Below, in pieces: positions 34,188 through 46,574 of a stretch of DNA of 64,000 nt; the first letter of the stretch is position 1, and each line of letters starts with the position of its first letter. The stretch lies in NCBI GenBank assembly GCA_009809945.1, contig WTPW01000580.1, forward strand, positions 124,001-188,000, given 5' to 3'. Source of the stretch: Gigaspora margarita. Its lineage: Eukaryota; Glomeromycota; Glomeromycetes; Diversisporales; Gigasporaceae. Both the position numbers and the translations under genes were made by a program. Below the pieces are notes generated by a model, which searched no databases, had not been told where the DNA came from, and saw only the letters and a list, made by a program, of their open reading frames with translations.

Positions 34188-36133
34188 TTGAATACACCTG
34201 ATTCAATGGACCTGAACTCTATGCAGTCAATGGTGATCGACCAAGAGAATGAAAAATCACATGGACCAAATGATCTTATTTCTAGCACTCTCAGACCAAC
34301 TATAACATCATATGACCCCCTGCAGCCTCTTGACGAGATATCTGAATCAAACCCAATAAGTGAACAGGATGATATAAACATGGAAACTGAATCTAATGAC
34401 ACAGTAGACAGTGAACCTATTGAGTTTGTTAAGACAAAACCCAGCTATAGCCAGATAGTGACTGGCAAAAAGAAGAACAACTATGGCCACAAAGCTGACC
34501 CGACTGTTAATACACACAGACAAAAGAAAGAAAAACAGTGGGTTAACCACACTCTACTAAACTAACAGCTCTATAAAAGAAAGAACTGAAACTATTTGAT
34601 ACAGAATTATAGGACTGGAAGCAAATAAAAGAAAAACTGCCTTTCTTAGATGGCTTGCAAAGCTTCTTACGGTATAAATTAACTTCTTTACCTACTATGC
34701 AATACATCCCAACAGCAATTAAGGCTAAATTCTGATATAGAGATACTGCTTTTTTTAGAAGTTTCATCTGTGTCATAGCAAATTAGCTACAATACCAAAA
34801 AGACTTCAATGAGCTCTTCGTACAGGCACTGGAATTATACAAAACACAGTACAAAGTTCTTACTACTAACAAACACAACTGGAAACAGCTATTTGAGCTT
34901 GTGAGAACTTAACTAGCACTCGACTACTTAACCAATCTGGACATGTGTGTGATGGATGCTTGGAATATTACTAGATTTCTGTTATACCTAACTAACTTTG
35001 CCAAAATTCAAATCAAAATGAGTTTTAACAAAATCTGAAAATTGGTGTCAGAAGTAATTACAAACACACAGGAAACTCTTCCAGAAAATTATAAACAAAT
35101 TTTGAAAAATATCTTATTGGTGCTTCTATTTAACCTGTCTATTGAGAACAGATAATACCTGGTCCCATATATAAAAGTTCTGCAATTGATCTTTAAATTC
35201 ACGCACCTCTCTGACAACTATATTGAGGACAAAAGAGAACCACTAGCTGCATCTTATACTCAGCTGCATAAAACAGTAAAAGGATTATTTCCTATTTCAA
35301 ATGAGACAGATCTCAAGAACCTTGCAAACTTCTGATACACATTGCAAAAATACTACATTTTCATAAGAATCCTGCCAAACTATATCAACTTAACCCCACC
35401 AAACCACTACTCCAACTGATACACCAGGACTTAACACCCCAATTAAGAGAAAAATTCTGTTCTTACCAAAAAATTATGAAGATTTCAAAGAACATATTAG
35501 GCTTCTACACCTTGACTATAAATTCAACAAGTTACCTATTGATTACATACTACCTCGTAGGCACTTTCTGCAAAACCCAACAGATCTCAAATGGAAGAAC
35601 TTCAAATTCCCTATGACCACAAGAATAGAAGTCGCAAAATTCTTTAAAATCCTTCCAAATAACTTTAATGCCTCTATGTTCTTTCCAAAGGCATACACAG
35701 ATTTCAATTACACTGAATTATCCTCACTAAGAGTAGTAGCAAAAGAAGTTACACTAGTACACTTAATATTACCAATTGTCAACAAAAAAGAATTGTTTTT
35801 GGTTGTACAAGCCCTACATGACACTACTATTTTCACACTATACCAGAATCCTAGATAAAGTTTGCGGAAGGAGAAAAGAGCCACTTAGATGGTAAACTCC
35901 TTTTACCTTCTACAATGGAGAAGCTTATCTTGGCAATCAAAGAGAAATCTTTAACGGAATTACAAATACCAATTACAAAACACAAGGATATCCAAAGCAC
36001 CATAGACAAACTACGCAACCACTTTCACTTTACAAACACCCTAGTATACCTATTTGACTATCTCATAGACTTACCACAACCTAGCTTTGATCTTTTCAAG
36101 CCATGTAAAGGAAAACAATACAAGTCGATATAG
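34188..36133 (+). pseudogene. LINE ORF1 remnant with repeated modules
   Basis: The amino part (34188-34562) includes PSYSQIVTGKKK, matching PKTYSQALTGDN of the younger LINE. Further on, broken frames show at least five copies of a module with the pattern (F/L)xxPxxxxxxhxxxhxxLxxxYxFxxLPxxYI, for example GLFPISNETDLKNLANF, NYEDFKEHIRLLHLDYKF, FKFPMTTRIEVAKFFKIL, LILPIVNKKELFLVVQAL, and LQIPITKHKDIQSTIDKLRN. Frames change several times and stops intervene. No zinc knuckle or coiled coil is evident. Function unknown; ORF1 proteins of LINEs usually bind RNA (family knowledge). Confidence 0.6.
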
Positions 36134-36249
36134 GAACGAACCCAATGACAGGGCTGGAATTGGCTAATAACAATTCATAAGTGACACAAATGAGAAATCA
36201 AGTTCATTATCAATGAACCTAGAACATACATACAATAACCAGCCAGACA

Positions 36250-39200
36250 CTTCACTAGTTTTCACGATAACAAATGGTATAAACATTATTGCCCATAATA
36301 TCTGTGGTCTTACACAATTAGCAAAGCTACAAAATTGAATAGAATATGGAGTAGAAAACAATATCCACATTATGGCCATCTCCAAAACCAAGTTCACCAA
36401 TAACAAGACTCATGGTTTCTCTAATGATAAATATTTTATATATATAGCAAATTTTACATCTTACCAACCACAACAACGTGACTCAAGCTTAGGCACTGCC
36501 TTATTCATATGCAGACTACTACAACTATACATATACAATATCCAAACACATAGTGGTACAGTGATAATAATTGACTTCTTCTTTTCCACCATAATAGAAT
36601 CAGAATTATCTTGGTCTACCTCCCTTAGCCTCTAACCACACAACCTTAACAAAAGCACACAGTCAATAATTATTAAATGGTTCTATGAAGCAAAGAACTG
36701 GAATTGGAACATGATAGTCCTTGGAGACTTTAATGACAACCCGGACAGAAACAAACAACACCCATTATTTAAGAATTTACATCTAAGCAATGCAATCAGT
36801 CTTTTATAATTCCACAACATTCAAACCCCAACCTGGACCAAAATCACAATATCCAGCCAAATTGATGACATATAGTGTATGCAAAACTTGGTATTAGATT
36901 TAGATCTGCCCTCAATTACAGAAGCGATCCACATGACTGAGAGTGACCACTTTATTCTGTCTATGACATGGCAGACTCCTATCATACCAATAAAAATCCC
37001 TAGGAACAAAAAGTAGAAATAGAAGACTTTTATTTTAACAAAATGAAGATAGAAGACTGGAAAAATTTTGCTTTGAAAATAAACACATACTTCATACATG
37101 CCTCCCACCAACCGTAGAATCTGACTGGAATTCAAACTTACTAAATAAAACCTGAAACAGATGGAATGCAAAATTAAAAAGAATCATGAATAAAACTATA
37201 CCTTTCACTTACTCTATATATAAACCACATTACACATTGTTTCTAAAAGAAACAAAATTGCATATTGCCTCGAAATTAGCAAAGAAATGCCTAAAACTGC
37301 TCACACAAACTATCTGGACCTACACTCTATTAATATAATAGTAAAAAATAACTGAACTCACGGACATCCCAATTACTCTTTTGCAACAAGTAGATATCTA
37401 ACACAACTACAAGCATTGTTATCTAATATCAAGCAAGTAAAACAAATGGTATAGCTGGCAAGAAATTATGAAAAACAACAAGAACAGAGCAGACAAATTG
37501 ACTTCTTTGTGAATAGATGGTACCAAGACTTTAAAGAAAACACTAGTCAGATAATTGATAGCATTTTACAAAGTAATATAGATCCAGTGAGCACAGATAG
37601 GATCATATTACTGAATGAAATCATAACAGAAAAATCAGAGGTCAAGGCCCACATCTGATCACATTTTAAAACCTGGACTTGACACAACCCTCTACAAAAA
37701 GACTGGGCTAAGGAATAGGAAGAAATCTAAAAACTAATAGAGAATATAAACCTAGACATTTACAAACTACTCCTTAACAAAAACACTATGGCAGAACTGG
37801 AAGAAACCCTAAACAGTGTCTCTACCCATAAAGTAGTAAAGCCAAACCAAATCCCAAATAAAGTACTCAAACAATTGCCACCATCAGCACTGTCCTTCCT
37901 ACTGCTCATCTTCAACAAAGTCTTACCCTCAACATCATACCCAAACAATAGCTACAGTTGAATATATGCCCACTTCGAAATATAACTACTATCTCCACTC
38001 AACTAGACTAATAACATTAATTGATAATACCAGGAAATTATTCACAAAAATTCTGAATAACAAAATAATAAAACATTATGAAATACTTTCACCCCAAAAC
38101 TTTAAGGCTTTCCCATACCAATCTACCTACAACCAACTTCACACTTCACCCACATGCTAGAAGATGCCACTACTAACAATAAAGAAATATGGGCCATCTC
38201 ACAAGATATGTTGAAGGCATTCGACTTGATTCATATTCCCACTCTCAAACTCGCATTAAGAATAATTAGGCTGCCCAACCTGGTTATTAACCTACTAACC
38301 TTTCTTTTTTTCCATAGAAGAAACAGAGTCATTACGGATAACAGCTTTACCAAACCTTACACTGTGCTGGATAGTGTAGTCAAGGAGAAACTTTCTTCTT
38401 TCTAATGTAGAAAATTTATTATGACCCCCTCATATCTATAATCTACTGCCAATTTAAAGGCTACACAAATACAATTCAAACCAGCATACTAAAGAAAATT
38501 CACACCTCAATCATGGCATATATAGACAATTTCTTGTGGATAGCACTTGATAAACAAATACTCTTTAACATTCTAAAAACAGCAACTTCATTCTACAAAT
38601 TTAACAATATAAAGGTTAACCCCACTAAATCCTCCCTGATAACCAACTCACCAAATACATTAAATAATAAACCCTTAATAGCACAACTATTAGTGAGGAA
38701 AAAAAAAACTACTGAAATACCTTGGCACCTAGTACACAACTGAAAAAACACACAAAGAAGTACAAAAATTAATTATAGGCAAAATAACCAACAGTTTAAA
38801 AAAATTACAAACTGAAAAACAGGTGATATACATTATCAACTATGTAATAATCCCCCATTTTCAATATCAAACTTATTCATCTTATCTTAATCTATTTAAC
38901 TCGCTACAATAAATAGACTATGTATTAACCTAGTCAAACAAAAGGGCAGACTGGCAAGAAGGATACTCAACTCCCTTCTTTACTGCTCGGGCATATACGA
39001 ACTGCGCAATTTCAAACAAGCCCAATGCACAACACTTATCTCCAAATTGTCAAAAAACCTGAACCACCCCAACTATTTCTCTTTATATCTAAAACTGCAT
39101 TTACAACAACTCAGGATGTTGCAAGAATGAAAGCTTCAATTTTGCTTCAACTCCTAATACTGCCCTATTCACACAATCTTACTCACACAGCTCAAAGTAT

Positions 39201-40430
39201 TATGCCTGCTCATGCCTTGGGTATCACCTTTGCCTAAATGCAACAAGAATTGCTGATCTCCACATAAATAATTGGAACAACAATCGATATAATAATACAA
39301 CGCCACCCGAACTGTGCTACTTTGAAGAAGAAATTAAATACTCATAACATAGATAGCATAGAACAAAATTACTAGAATGGCAAGAATTTTACTACAACAT
39401 CAAAAAAATTTCTAGTGGTCGTGCCCCTAAATAGTTTATGACCATACAAGAATTGATCCAATTATATAGCAATCCATCTATTGCACTAATTACACCTAAT
39501 TCTTTTACTCTAAAAAAATAGAAAAAACTAAGAAAAGCTGGATTCTTACTTCAGACCTACACTTTGCAAAAGTGTTTAACCCACACAGAGGAAAATGCTT
39601 TGCAAGACACTACACAAGAAACCCATCCACTAACAATCTCAGAATCTGCACAGGATTCAGCTAAGAGACCCTACTTCCTGCTAGAAAGGATGCTACTTTA
39701 GTATTAACAAAAACAATATCTTCAAGCTGCAAGTGGATTGTCAACTAAAAATTCACACCAACCAAAAGACATTTTTCAAGTAATCACTAAACCTAAGCTT
39801 TATAAAAACCCTGCAGAAAAGATGTAACAAAGGCAAATTCAAATAAAACCATGATAACTAACCTTCTAGTACCTCAGGAGGAACTTCAAAAAGAGCTAAA
39901 ATCAAACAATTACGCAAAATGGAGAGTAACAATAGAATTGGTTAAAAATCAAAATACCAACAATAACCAAAAAACAGTCATCAGCTACAGAGTAGGGGCT
40001 ACCAACCTGTTTAGCTATTACAATGAATTATGGCCAGCTCAAATAAATACGATGTGTACCGCACTGACATTTATAACCTCAACTACTAACAAAACTGCCA
40101 ATATAAATATAATAACAGACCATGCACACTTTTACAAATGTATCCAACTACTAATAGAAAATAAATACAAAGATCCTCAACATATAGATAAATTACAATA
40201 TACATTCACCCTCCACACCCTACTGGTAATAATTGAGGAAAGAAAAATCAGAAGAACTTTCCACTAACCTATTACTACATTTTAGAAATCAACAAAACTA
40301 TTCCAATTATCTCTGCGCACGATGCTACATGGAAGCTGAAGATATAGTCCACTTAATGATCTGCATAGCAAATCACAAAGATCTCTTATGTGAAATCAAA
40401 AGAATAATCAACAAGACGACAGAATAAGCC
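36250..40430 (+). pseudogene. LINE ORF2 remnant: endonuclease, reverse transcriptase, RNase-H-like
   Basis: Endonuclease traces: NIHIMAISKTKF (36360), VLGDFNDN (36720), SSQIDDI (36855) and SDH (36942). RT traces: LIDNTRKLFTKILNNKI (38020), ISQDMLKAFDLIHIPTL (38195), MAYIDNFLW (38513, the YxDD box reading YIDN), INVKVNPTKS-like segment (38610). A later frame (39851-40267) has NELWPAQINTMCTALTF and INIITDHAHF, an RNase-H-like relic. Many stops and frameshifts; compared with the younger LINE it has lost most CG. Confidence 0.65.
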
Positions 40431-40971
40431 AACATATCAATCTCACCCTCTGCCATAATTAACTTCACAGCAGCCTTTAAAGAAATCCATATTAACAAGA
40501 AGGCACCTCTGGGCCTCATAATGAACCAAGCCTTTGTGCCCTTTTCCACTTCAATTTAACAGAAAAAATTGACACCACTGGTTTACTACCAGATTATCAA
40601 GATGCTCTACAAACATTTCTGGATTCTATTCCAAATATCACACTATACAGATGCCTTACCCAACCCACTACCAATACCAACTCTAGTACTAACTAAAACC
40701 ATGCCATCTATGCTAACAAAATTCGAAAGAAGATCATGCAACATATCAACTTCGCTGTAACGGCAACACAACTTTTAATAAATGATGAAAACTAGAGGTC
40801 TAGCAACCAATTTAGCAAAAGATTAGATCAAAAGTAAACTAGCTCTTACTTCTATTTCTCCTTAGTATAGTAATAATATATATTGTATTAGATATGATGT
40901 ATAACGTTATTAAATTTAATAAAAATATAGAGGATAAACCTCCTTTATAAAAAAAAATTAACTTCAGTTCA

Positions 40972-42050
40972 CCCATATAATTTACTTCATAACATTACAT
41001 CATCCTAGCACATACCAATCACGTGATTTTGCATGTACTGATTATCTTGTGACTTAGGCAATGAAAGTATCAAAATTAAATTTTTCTTAAATTTTAGACA
41101 ATTTTTTTGACAAACAACTAACTGAATACAATAAATTTTTTTTAAAACAATTCTACAATTTAGTAGAATTTATTTAAAAAAAATTAATCAAATTCTATCA
41201 AGTAGTTCTCAAGAAAATTTGATTCAAAGTTTGAAAAATTCACACTGTCTTCTAAAAACAAACAGTTATGTAAAAAATTCTAGATCTTGAATAAAAATTT
41301 TTTAATAACTATTTGATAGAATTTGATAACATTTTTTTAAATAACATATATGAGATGATGAGATTTATAAAAAAAGAACATCAAATTTTACCAAGTATTT
41401 GTTAAGAAAATTTCATTCAAAGTTTGAAAAAATTTTGCAACCCTTAAAAAGTGACAAAAAATTTTCTAAACTTTAAATGAAAATTTCTCAACAATTACTT
41501 GATGCATTTGATAAATTTTTTTAAATAAATTCTACTATTTAGCAGACAAATTCAATCAGGCAGTTGCTAAGTAATTTTTAGTCAAAGTTTGGATGATTTC
41601 TGTTACAGCTATTTTTTTAAGATAGTAAAAATTTTTACAAATTATCTTGACAAATACTCAATAAAATATGGTGAATTTTATTTTAAATAAACCCTATTAT
41701 GTTGTAGAAGTTATTTAAAAAAATTTCTATAAAATTATATCAGATAGTTGTTGAGAAATTTTTATTTTAAGTTTAGAAATTTTTTGCATACTATAATGGG
41801 AATTTTTCAATCTTTGTATCAAATTTCTTGAGAACTACTTGATAGAATTCAATGAAATTTTTTTAAATAAATTCTACTAATTTGTAGAAATGTTTAAATA
41901 AAATTTTATTAGATTCAGTTAGTTGGTTGCTAAAAAAACACATCCAAAATTTCATTGGATTCAGTTAGTTGGTTGCTAAAAAAATGCATCCAAAATTTAA
42001 GAAAAGTTATATTTTGACACTTGCATATATTTAAGTCATGTAATAAGCAG
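40972..42050. repeat. Old tandem repeat, period about 180 bp
   Basis: Recurring blocks: TTTTTTTAAATAAATTCTACT, CAAATTCTATCAAGTAGTT, and a GAGAAAATTTGATTCAAAGT-like block recur near 41150-41230, 41330-41420, 41510-41590, 41690-41770 and 41850-41930. A recent short duplication, GATTCAGTTAGTTGGTTGCT, occurs twice near 41912 and 41962. Related blocks occur at 29080-29700. No gene. Confidence 0.5.
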
Positions 42051-42099
42051 TACATGTAAATAACATGATTTGGTACATACCTGTAGACAATTTAATAGC

Positions 42100-43056
42100 A
42101 TATGATATCATTATATATTTATTATATGAATATCAATCATTGGGTTAACTGTTTTTAAAATGCCTCCAGCATGTAGTTGAGTCAGTTGGTATTAAAATTC
42201 AGTTGTGATTTTTGTCACTATTTAGCATACAGGTTATTGCAATGAATTAATAATCATGAATTTTATTGTTAAAATTTTGTTATAGACTTGACTTACTTGC
42301 AATTGCAAAAAGGTAGCTTTATTGTCTGAGTTATCTCCTATTTGTGAGTATGAGATAATTTTGCTACTAGTAATCTGATCAGTAATAAAAGTATAATATT
42401 ATTGTTAGTTATCAAACCAAGAATACTGGACAGTGTAATATATCATGATTACAGTCACAGGTCAAAAGTTGGACTGTCAGGACAATAGCCTAGTTGTTAA
42501 ATGTAATGGAATAAATATAAAAAAAAGGTAAAAGCTACAAAACTGCTGCATAGGTTGCTCGATATCAGAATAGGAAATACTAGTATATTTTCTTTGTAGT
42601 TATAAACATACCTAAAAGAAAAGACAAAACAAAAACTTGCTATTGTAATATAACTGCAATATCTAGTTGAATTAGTTGGTTTAGGAATCAACTGTCTTGA
42701 TTTCTACTATAATTTGCCATAAAAATTTGTTAAAAACCTTTTGATAACACACAGTATGGTTTTGAGATAGTTTGAATTAAAATTAACAGTTGTGTTTCTA
42801 TTACAATTTACTGTAAAAATTTTGTTACAAAATTACTGACTATTGTGATGATTTATTGTAAAAAATTTTAGTAAAAAATACTTGATATCATGACACTCAA
42901 TATTTGGTTGATTCATATAAAAATAGTGTATTTTAAAAACAAGATTTATAAATAAAAATTTTTAATAATAACAATACAAGCAACTGCTCATATATAAATA
43001 ATGAAGATACTTTACTATTGTTAACAATGTATGTAAATAATTTATTATGAATAAAT
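42100..43056. repeat. Satellite array 3 (same family as array 1)
   Basis: Contains CTTGCTATTGTAATATAAC, GAATTAGTTGG, AATCAACTGTCTTGATTTCT, ATTTACTGTAAAAATTTTG and TTACTGACTATTGTGATG, i.e. diverged, CpG-free units of the array 1 satellite. The young LINE inserted at its right edge. A 64-codon minus-strand frame at 42497-42691 is not considered a gene. Confidence 0.55.
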
Positions 43057-45317
43057 ATGAAATTAATAAAAGGGGATTTAAAACTCTCCCTGTACATCAC
43101 TGCAAATCATAAAAACAAACAAACAAACAGCAGAAAGTTTGACACATCCTCGCATGGCACATATATTTTAAATAATTAATTAACTCTTAACATCGTCTGC
43201 AATCTACCATCATCCCACTTCACAATCGCTAGAAAAAGAAACTGGACAACAGCCTTTGGCACACCAACTTCCTTCAAAAACTTGTTGCTGACTTTGTCGG
43301 TAACACATCATCCAAGTACACAAATAGAGAAGTTTCACAACATGGACCACATGGAAACAGACCTNCCGGATCCTCAGTACCTCGATACTCAACGTCNGAC
43401 AAAAAAAACCCGTAGTATACAACCTCTTCATGATGAAGATGTAATTTTTACTTCCCCTATTCCCGCTATAAAAAATGCAGCAAAAAGTGGCGATTCCAGT
43501 TTACCCCCTCAAAATTTAGAAATGACATCATCACTGTGTCTAGCAACAAAACAAACTGAATCGGGTGAGAACCCGGATCAGACCCTGGCACTTTTGCTGC
43601 CCCTTTTAGAAAATCCCCAGATCTTAACTGATAAAAATTTCCATGAGGTCCTGATCCCCCGTGGGCCCCCCAAAATTGATAATCTGATCATAACAGATAA
43701 CCAGATTGAGAATGACAAGAATCTGACCCACACCGTTACCCAAAGTGAGAATATTATGGATATCGACCAACAGGATGCACTATCAACTGGCACTATTCAA
43801 GATGACGCACCTACCCCCAAAACTTACAGCCAAGCACTAACAGGAGACAATGCCCCACGTCGTAAACAAACCCCAGAATTAACCTCATTAATCAACAAGT
43901 GGACTAACCAATTCAGATCAGAATTAGCTGAACTTAAAGAACCTCTATTTGACGCTTCCTACTGGACCCGTGAAAAAATCATTACTGCATTCGACAATCC
44001 AATCGAGCTGAGGAACTTAATCGACCACAAAATGCAAACCAAACCAACTTTAGAATACATTNCCCAGGCAATAAATTTGAAGCTAAAACATAAAGNCNNT
44101 GCATTCTTCNGCANCTTTACAAGAAGACANGACACACNCCCTCATCACCAGCTACAATTTNAAGAACTGTTAAANGACNCAATTACAAAATACAAACAAC
44201 TACATAACGCACATTTGATCAACAAAGAAAACAAAGATCAAATATCAGATATGCTAAGGAAAAAATTGGCCCTGGACTTTTGGACCAACCTATACCTTAC
44301 TACTATTGACACATACGAAATTACCCGCTACACTCTCTATATAGCCGGATTTGCAAAAATAAAAACCACTTTGGATTTCGATACTATACGTACAGTAGCA
44401 GACGAAGCCCGTACCAAACTTCTAACTGACTTACCGGACCTGCCCGAGAACATCCCTCTACAAATACAAAAAATCCTACCTTTCCACCTCCCCCTCACTA
44501 ACAGAAAACATGTACGAGCGGTCGCAATTACATTAAGACAACATTACAGGTTCAAGTGACTACCCGATGCCTACATTGCCGACCGCGTGAACCACTCCCA
44601 GAACTCCCAGGATGGCTAAATAAAGAAACCCAGAAACTATTTCCGATCAGAGATAGAGCTGACCTAAAAAAAGTATACAGATACAAACAATAACTGCAGC
44701 AATAGTATATCTTTTCTAAGCTCCCAGACTCATATTTCGAACTTCTACCAAAAAAAATTCCTCTCCCTTTGACTCCACAAGAACTCACTCCTTGCTGTAG
44801 AGGCCAATTTCCCTTTTTCCCTAGAGACACAGACCACTTTAAGCAACAAGTTAACAAACTGAGAACTGTCTACGCTTTCGAAAGGCTTCCCAACGACTAC
44901 CTCATTAGCAAAAAATGTCTACCAACTGATCTGAATAACCTCGCATTAAATACTCAATTTACTTTCCCTATTACAGAACAGAATACATATATGCACTTCC
45001 TACAGGTAATCCCTAAATATTACGCTCTACCAGAGCCACTCCCGAAGCATACATAAACTTCAACTACACTGACAAACTGGAGCTCACAACGGACCTGGCA
45101 TTGGTAACAAAGGTCAACCTAACTCTCTCGATCGTTACTCCAAAAGAATTAGTCATAGCTGCTCGAGCACTACGCGAACACTACTTCTTCCGTGCAATTC
45201 CAAAGGAATGGATCCAAATACCTGACAAACAGACAGACACAAATGACAATGGTTTTCCTGCTACTATTGAACAACTGAATCAACAAATTCAACAATGTAA
45301 CCTCCCAACTACCATAC

Positions 45318-46329
45318 AAGCGCGAAATAACGCTCCCCTGCACGTTAATTGATTGACCGGCACGTTATTTTGAGTACGCGCATGCGCGTTATTTCAAAAT
45401 AAGAACTGATTTTTGGAGCAAATATTTTTAAAATAACGCGCATGCAACTTGCATAATAAGACCCAAAAATATTGTTCTATAAATATATATTTAAAAATTA
45501 TAAAGGGGGTAACAAAGTGATAATTCATCTAAGCGTATAAAATTATAATAAGTGTACTAAATTTATAAGTAATCAGGTGCATATGTACAGACATTTATAA
45601 GCAACTAGGTTATATGCATACAAAAATTCATAAGCGACTCATAAGAAATTCATAATCGGGCTTATAATTTCTGATCAAATACAGTAGTCACTTTTATTCT
45701 TAATAATTATCCAATCTCACATAAATGATTGGCTCGAATTTTATTTAACCTTATCACTTATATTACAGCTGATTTGAAAATTAGTTGGACACTTGAAAAA
45801 TTTTCTNNNNNNNNNNNNNNNNNNNNNNNNNNNNNNNNNNNNNNNNNNNNNNNNNNNNNNNNNNNNNNNNNNNNNNNNNNNNNNNNNNNNNNNNNNNNNN
45901 NNNNNNNNNNNNNNNNNNNNNNNNNNNNNNNNNNNNNNNNNNNNNNNNNNNNNNNNNNNNNNNNNNNNNNNNNNNNNNNNNNNNNNNNNNNNNGAAAGGT
46001 TTCAAAAACAAGAAAATTTTTCAAATGTCCCACTAATTTTCGAATCAGCTGTAAATAACAAGATATTGCATTACCAAAAATCAAAAACTTATTGAAGCGG
46101 CAAAATAATCATTCGGTAAATTTTTTACTATATAGATAAGAACAGCTATAAATACTAAGTTTTTATGGCCCATGTCAACGATGCAGTTGAATTGCCGCAC
46201 GAATCAATTACCGGTTATATCTGGGGCGCGTTAATTCGGGACGCGCATGGGCATTAATTCGAGACACTATATGTTATTTTGGGGGTGTCCGGATTTCGAA
46301 ATAACGCCCCGGCCCTTTATTTCGCGCTT
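45318..46329. mobile_element. TIR element (GCGCGAAATAA family) inserted in LINE ORF1
   Basis: Left end AAGCGCGAAATAACG; right end in reverse AAGCGCGAAATAAAGGG. ATAC flanks both sides (45314-45317 and 46330-46333), a tentative 4-bp duplication. The interior has several AAATAACGCGCATGC-type motifs and encloses a large hairpin with an assembly gap. Removing it joins two ORF1 modules. Related motifs occur at 53935-54445. Confidence 0.65.
45720..46100. repeat. Large hairpin with a 187-N gap at its apex
   Basis: Left arm TTACAGCTGATTTGAAAATT, then AGTTGGACACTTGAAAAATT ending at 45806. Right arm in reverse TTACAGCTGATTCGAAAATT, then AGTGGGACATTTGAAAAATT. The unresolved bases (45807-45993) lie between the arms. 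The open frames running through the N run are artefacts. Confidence 0.8.
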
Positions 46330-46574
46330 ATACGGTAAATGGAAATTTCCTATTGACAAACAAGAAGAATTCCCTGAAGCTGCAGATTTTCTACGCAGAA
46401 CCTTCTTGGTAGAAACAATTCCCGAATTTGTTTTCACTATCTCATCCTTCCCACCTCCTGGTTGGGACATCTTTGTTAACAACAATAATATCGATACCAT
46501 CATGATGGAAACACCAAAACTTAACGACGGGGCAACCCCCACGGTACTAAAACAGGATCAAACCAATATCATTC

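Larger units (their letters stand above)
33618..40958 (+). mobile_element. Old, decayed LINE retrotransposon (APE endonuclease / RT type)
   Basis: Contains in order an ORF1-like region, APE endonuclease, reverse transcriptase, an RNase-H-like relic, and a tail AGAGGATAAACCTCC...A(9). Possible target duplication TAACTTTAGTTCA (33605-33617) and TAACTTCAGTTCA (40959-40971), one mismatch. It shares domain order and many phrases with the LINE at 43073-51778 but is clearly more diverged, full of stops, and nearly free of CG. Not functional. Confidence 0.75.

Noticed and set aside
45729..46095. Four overlapping open frames through the N run
   Set aside because: Open only because N codons are not stops.
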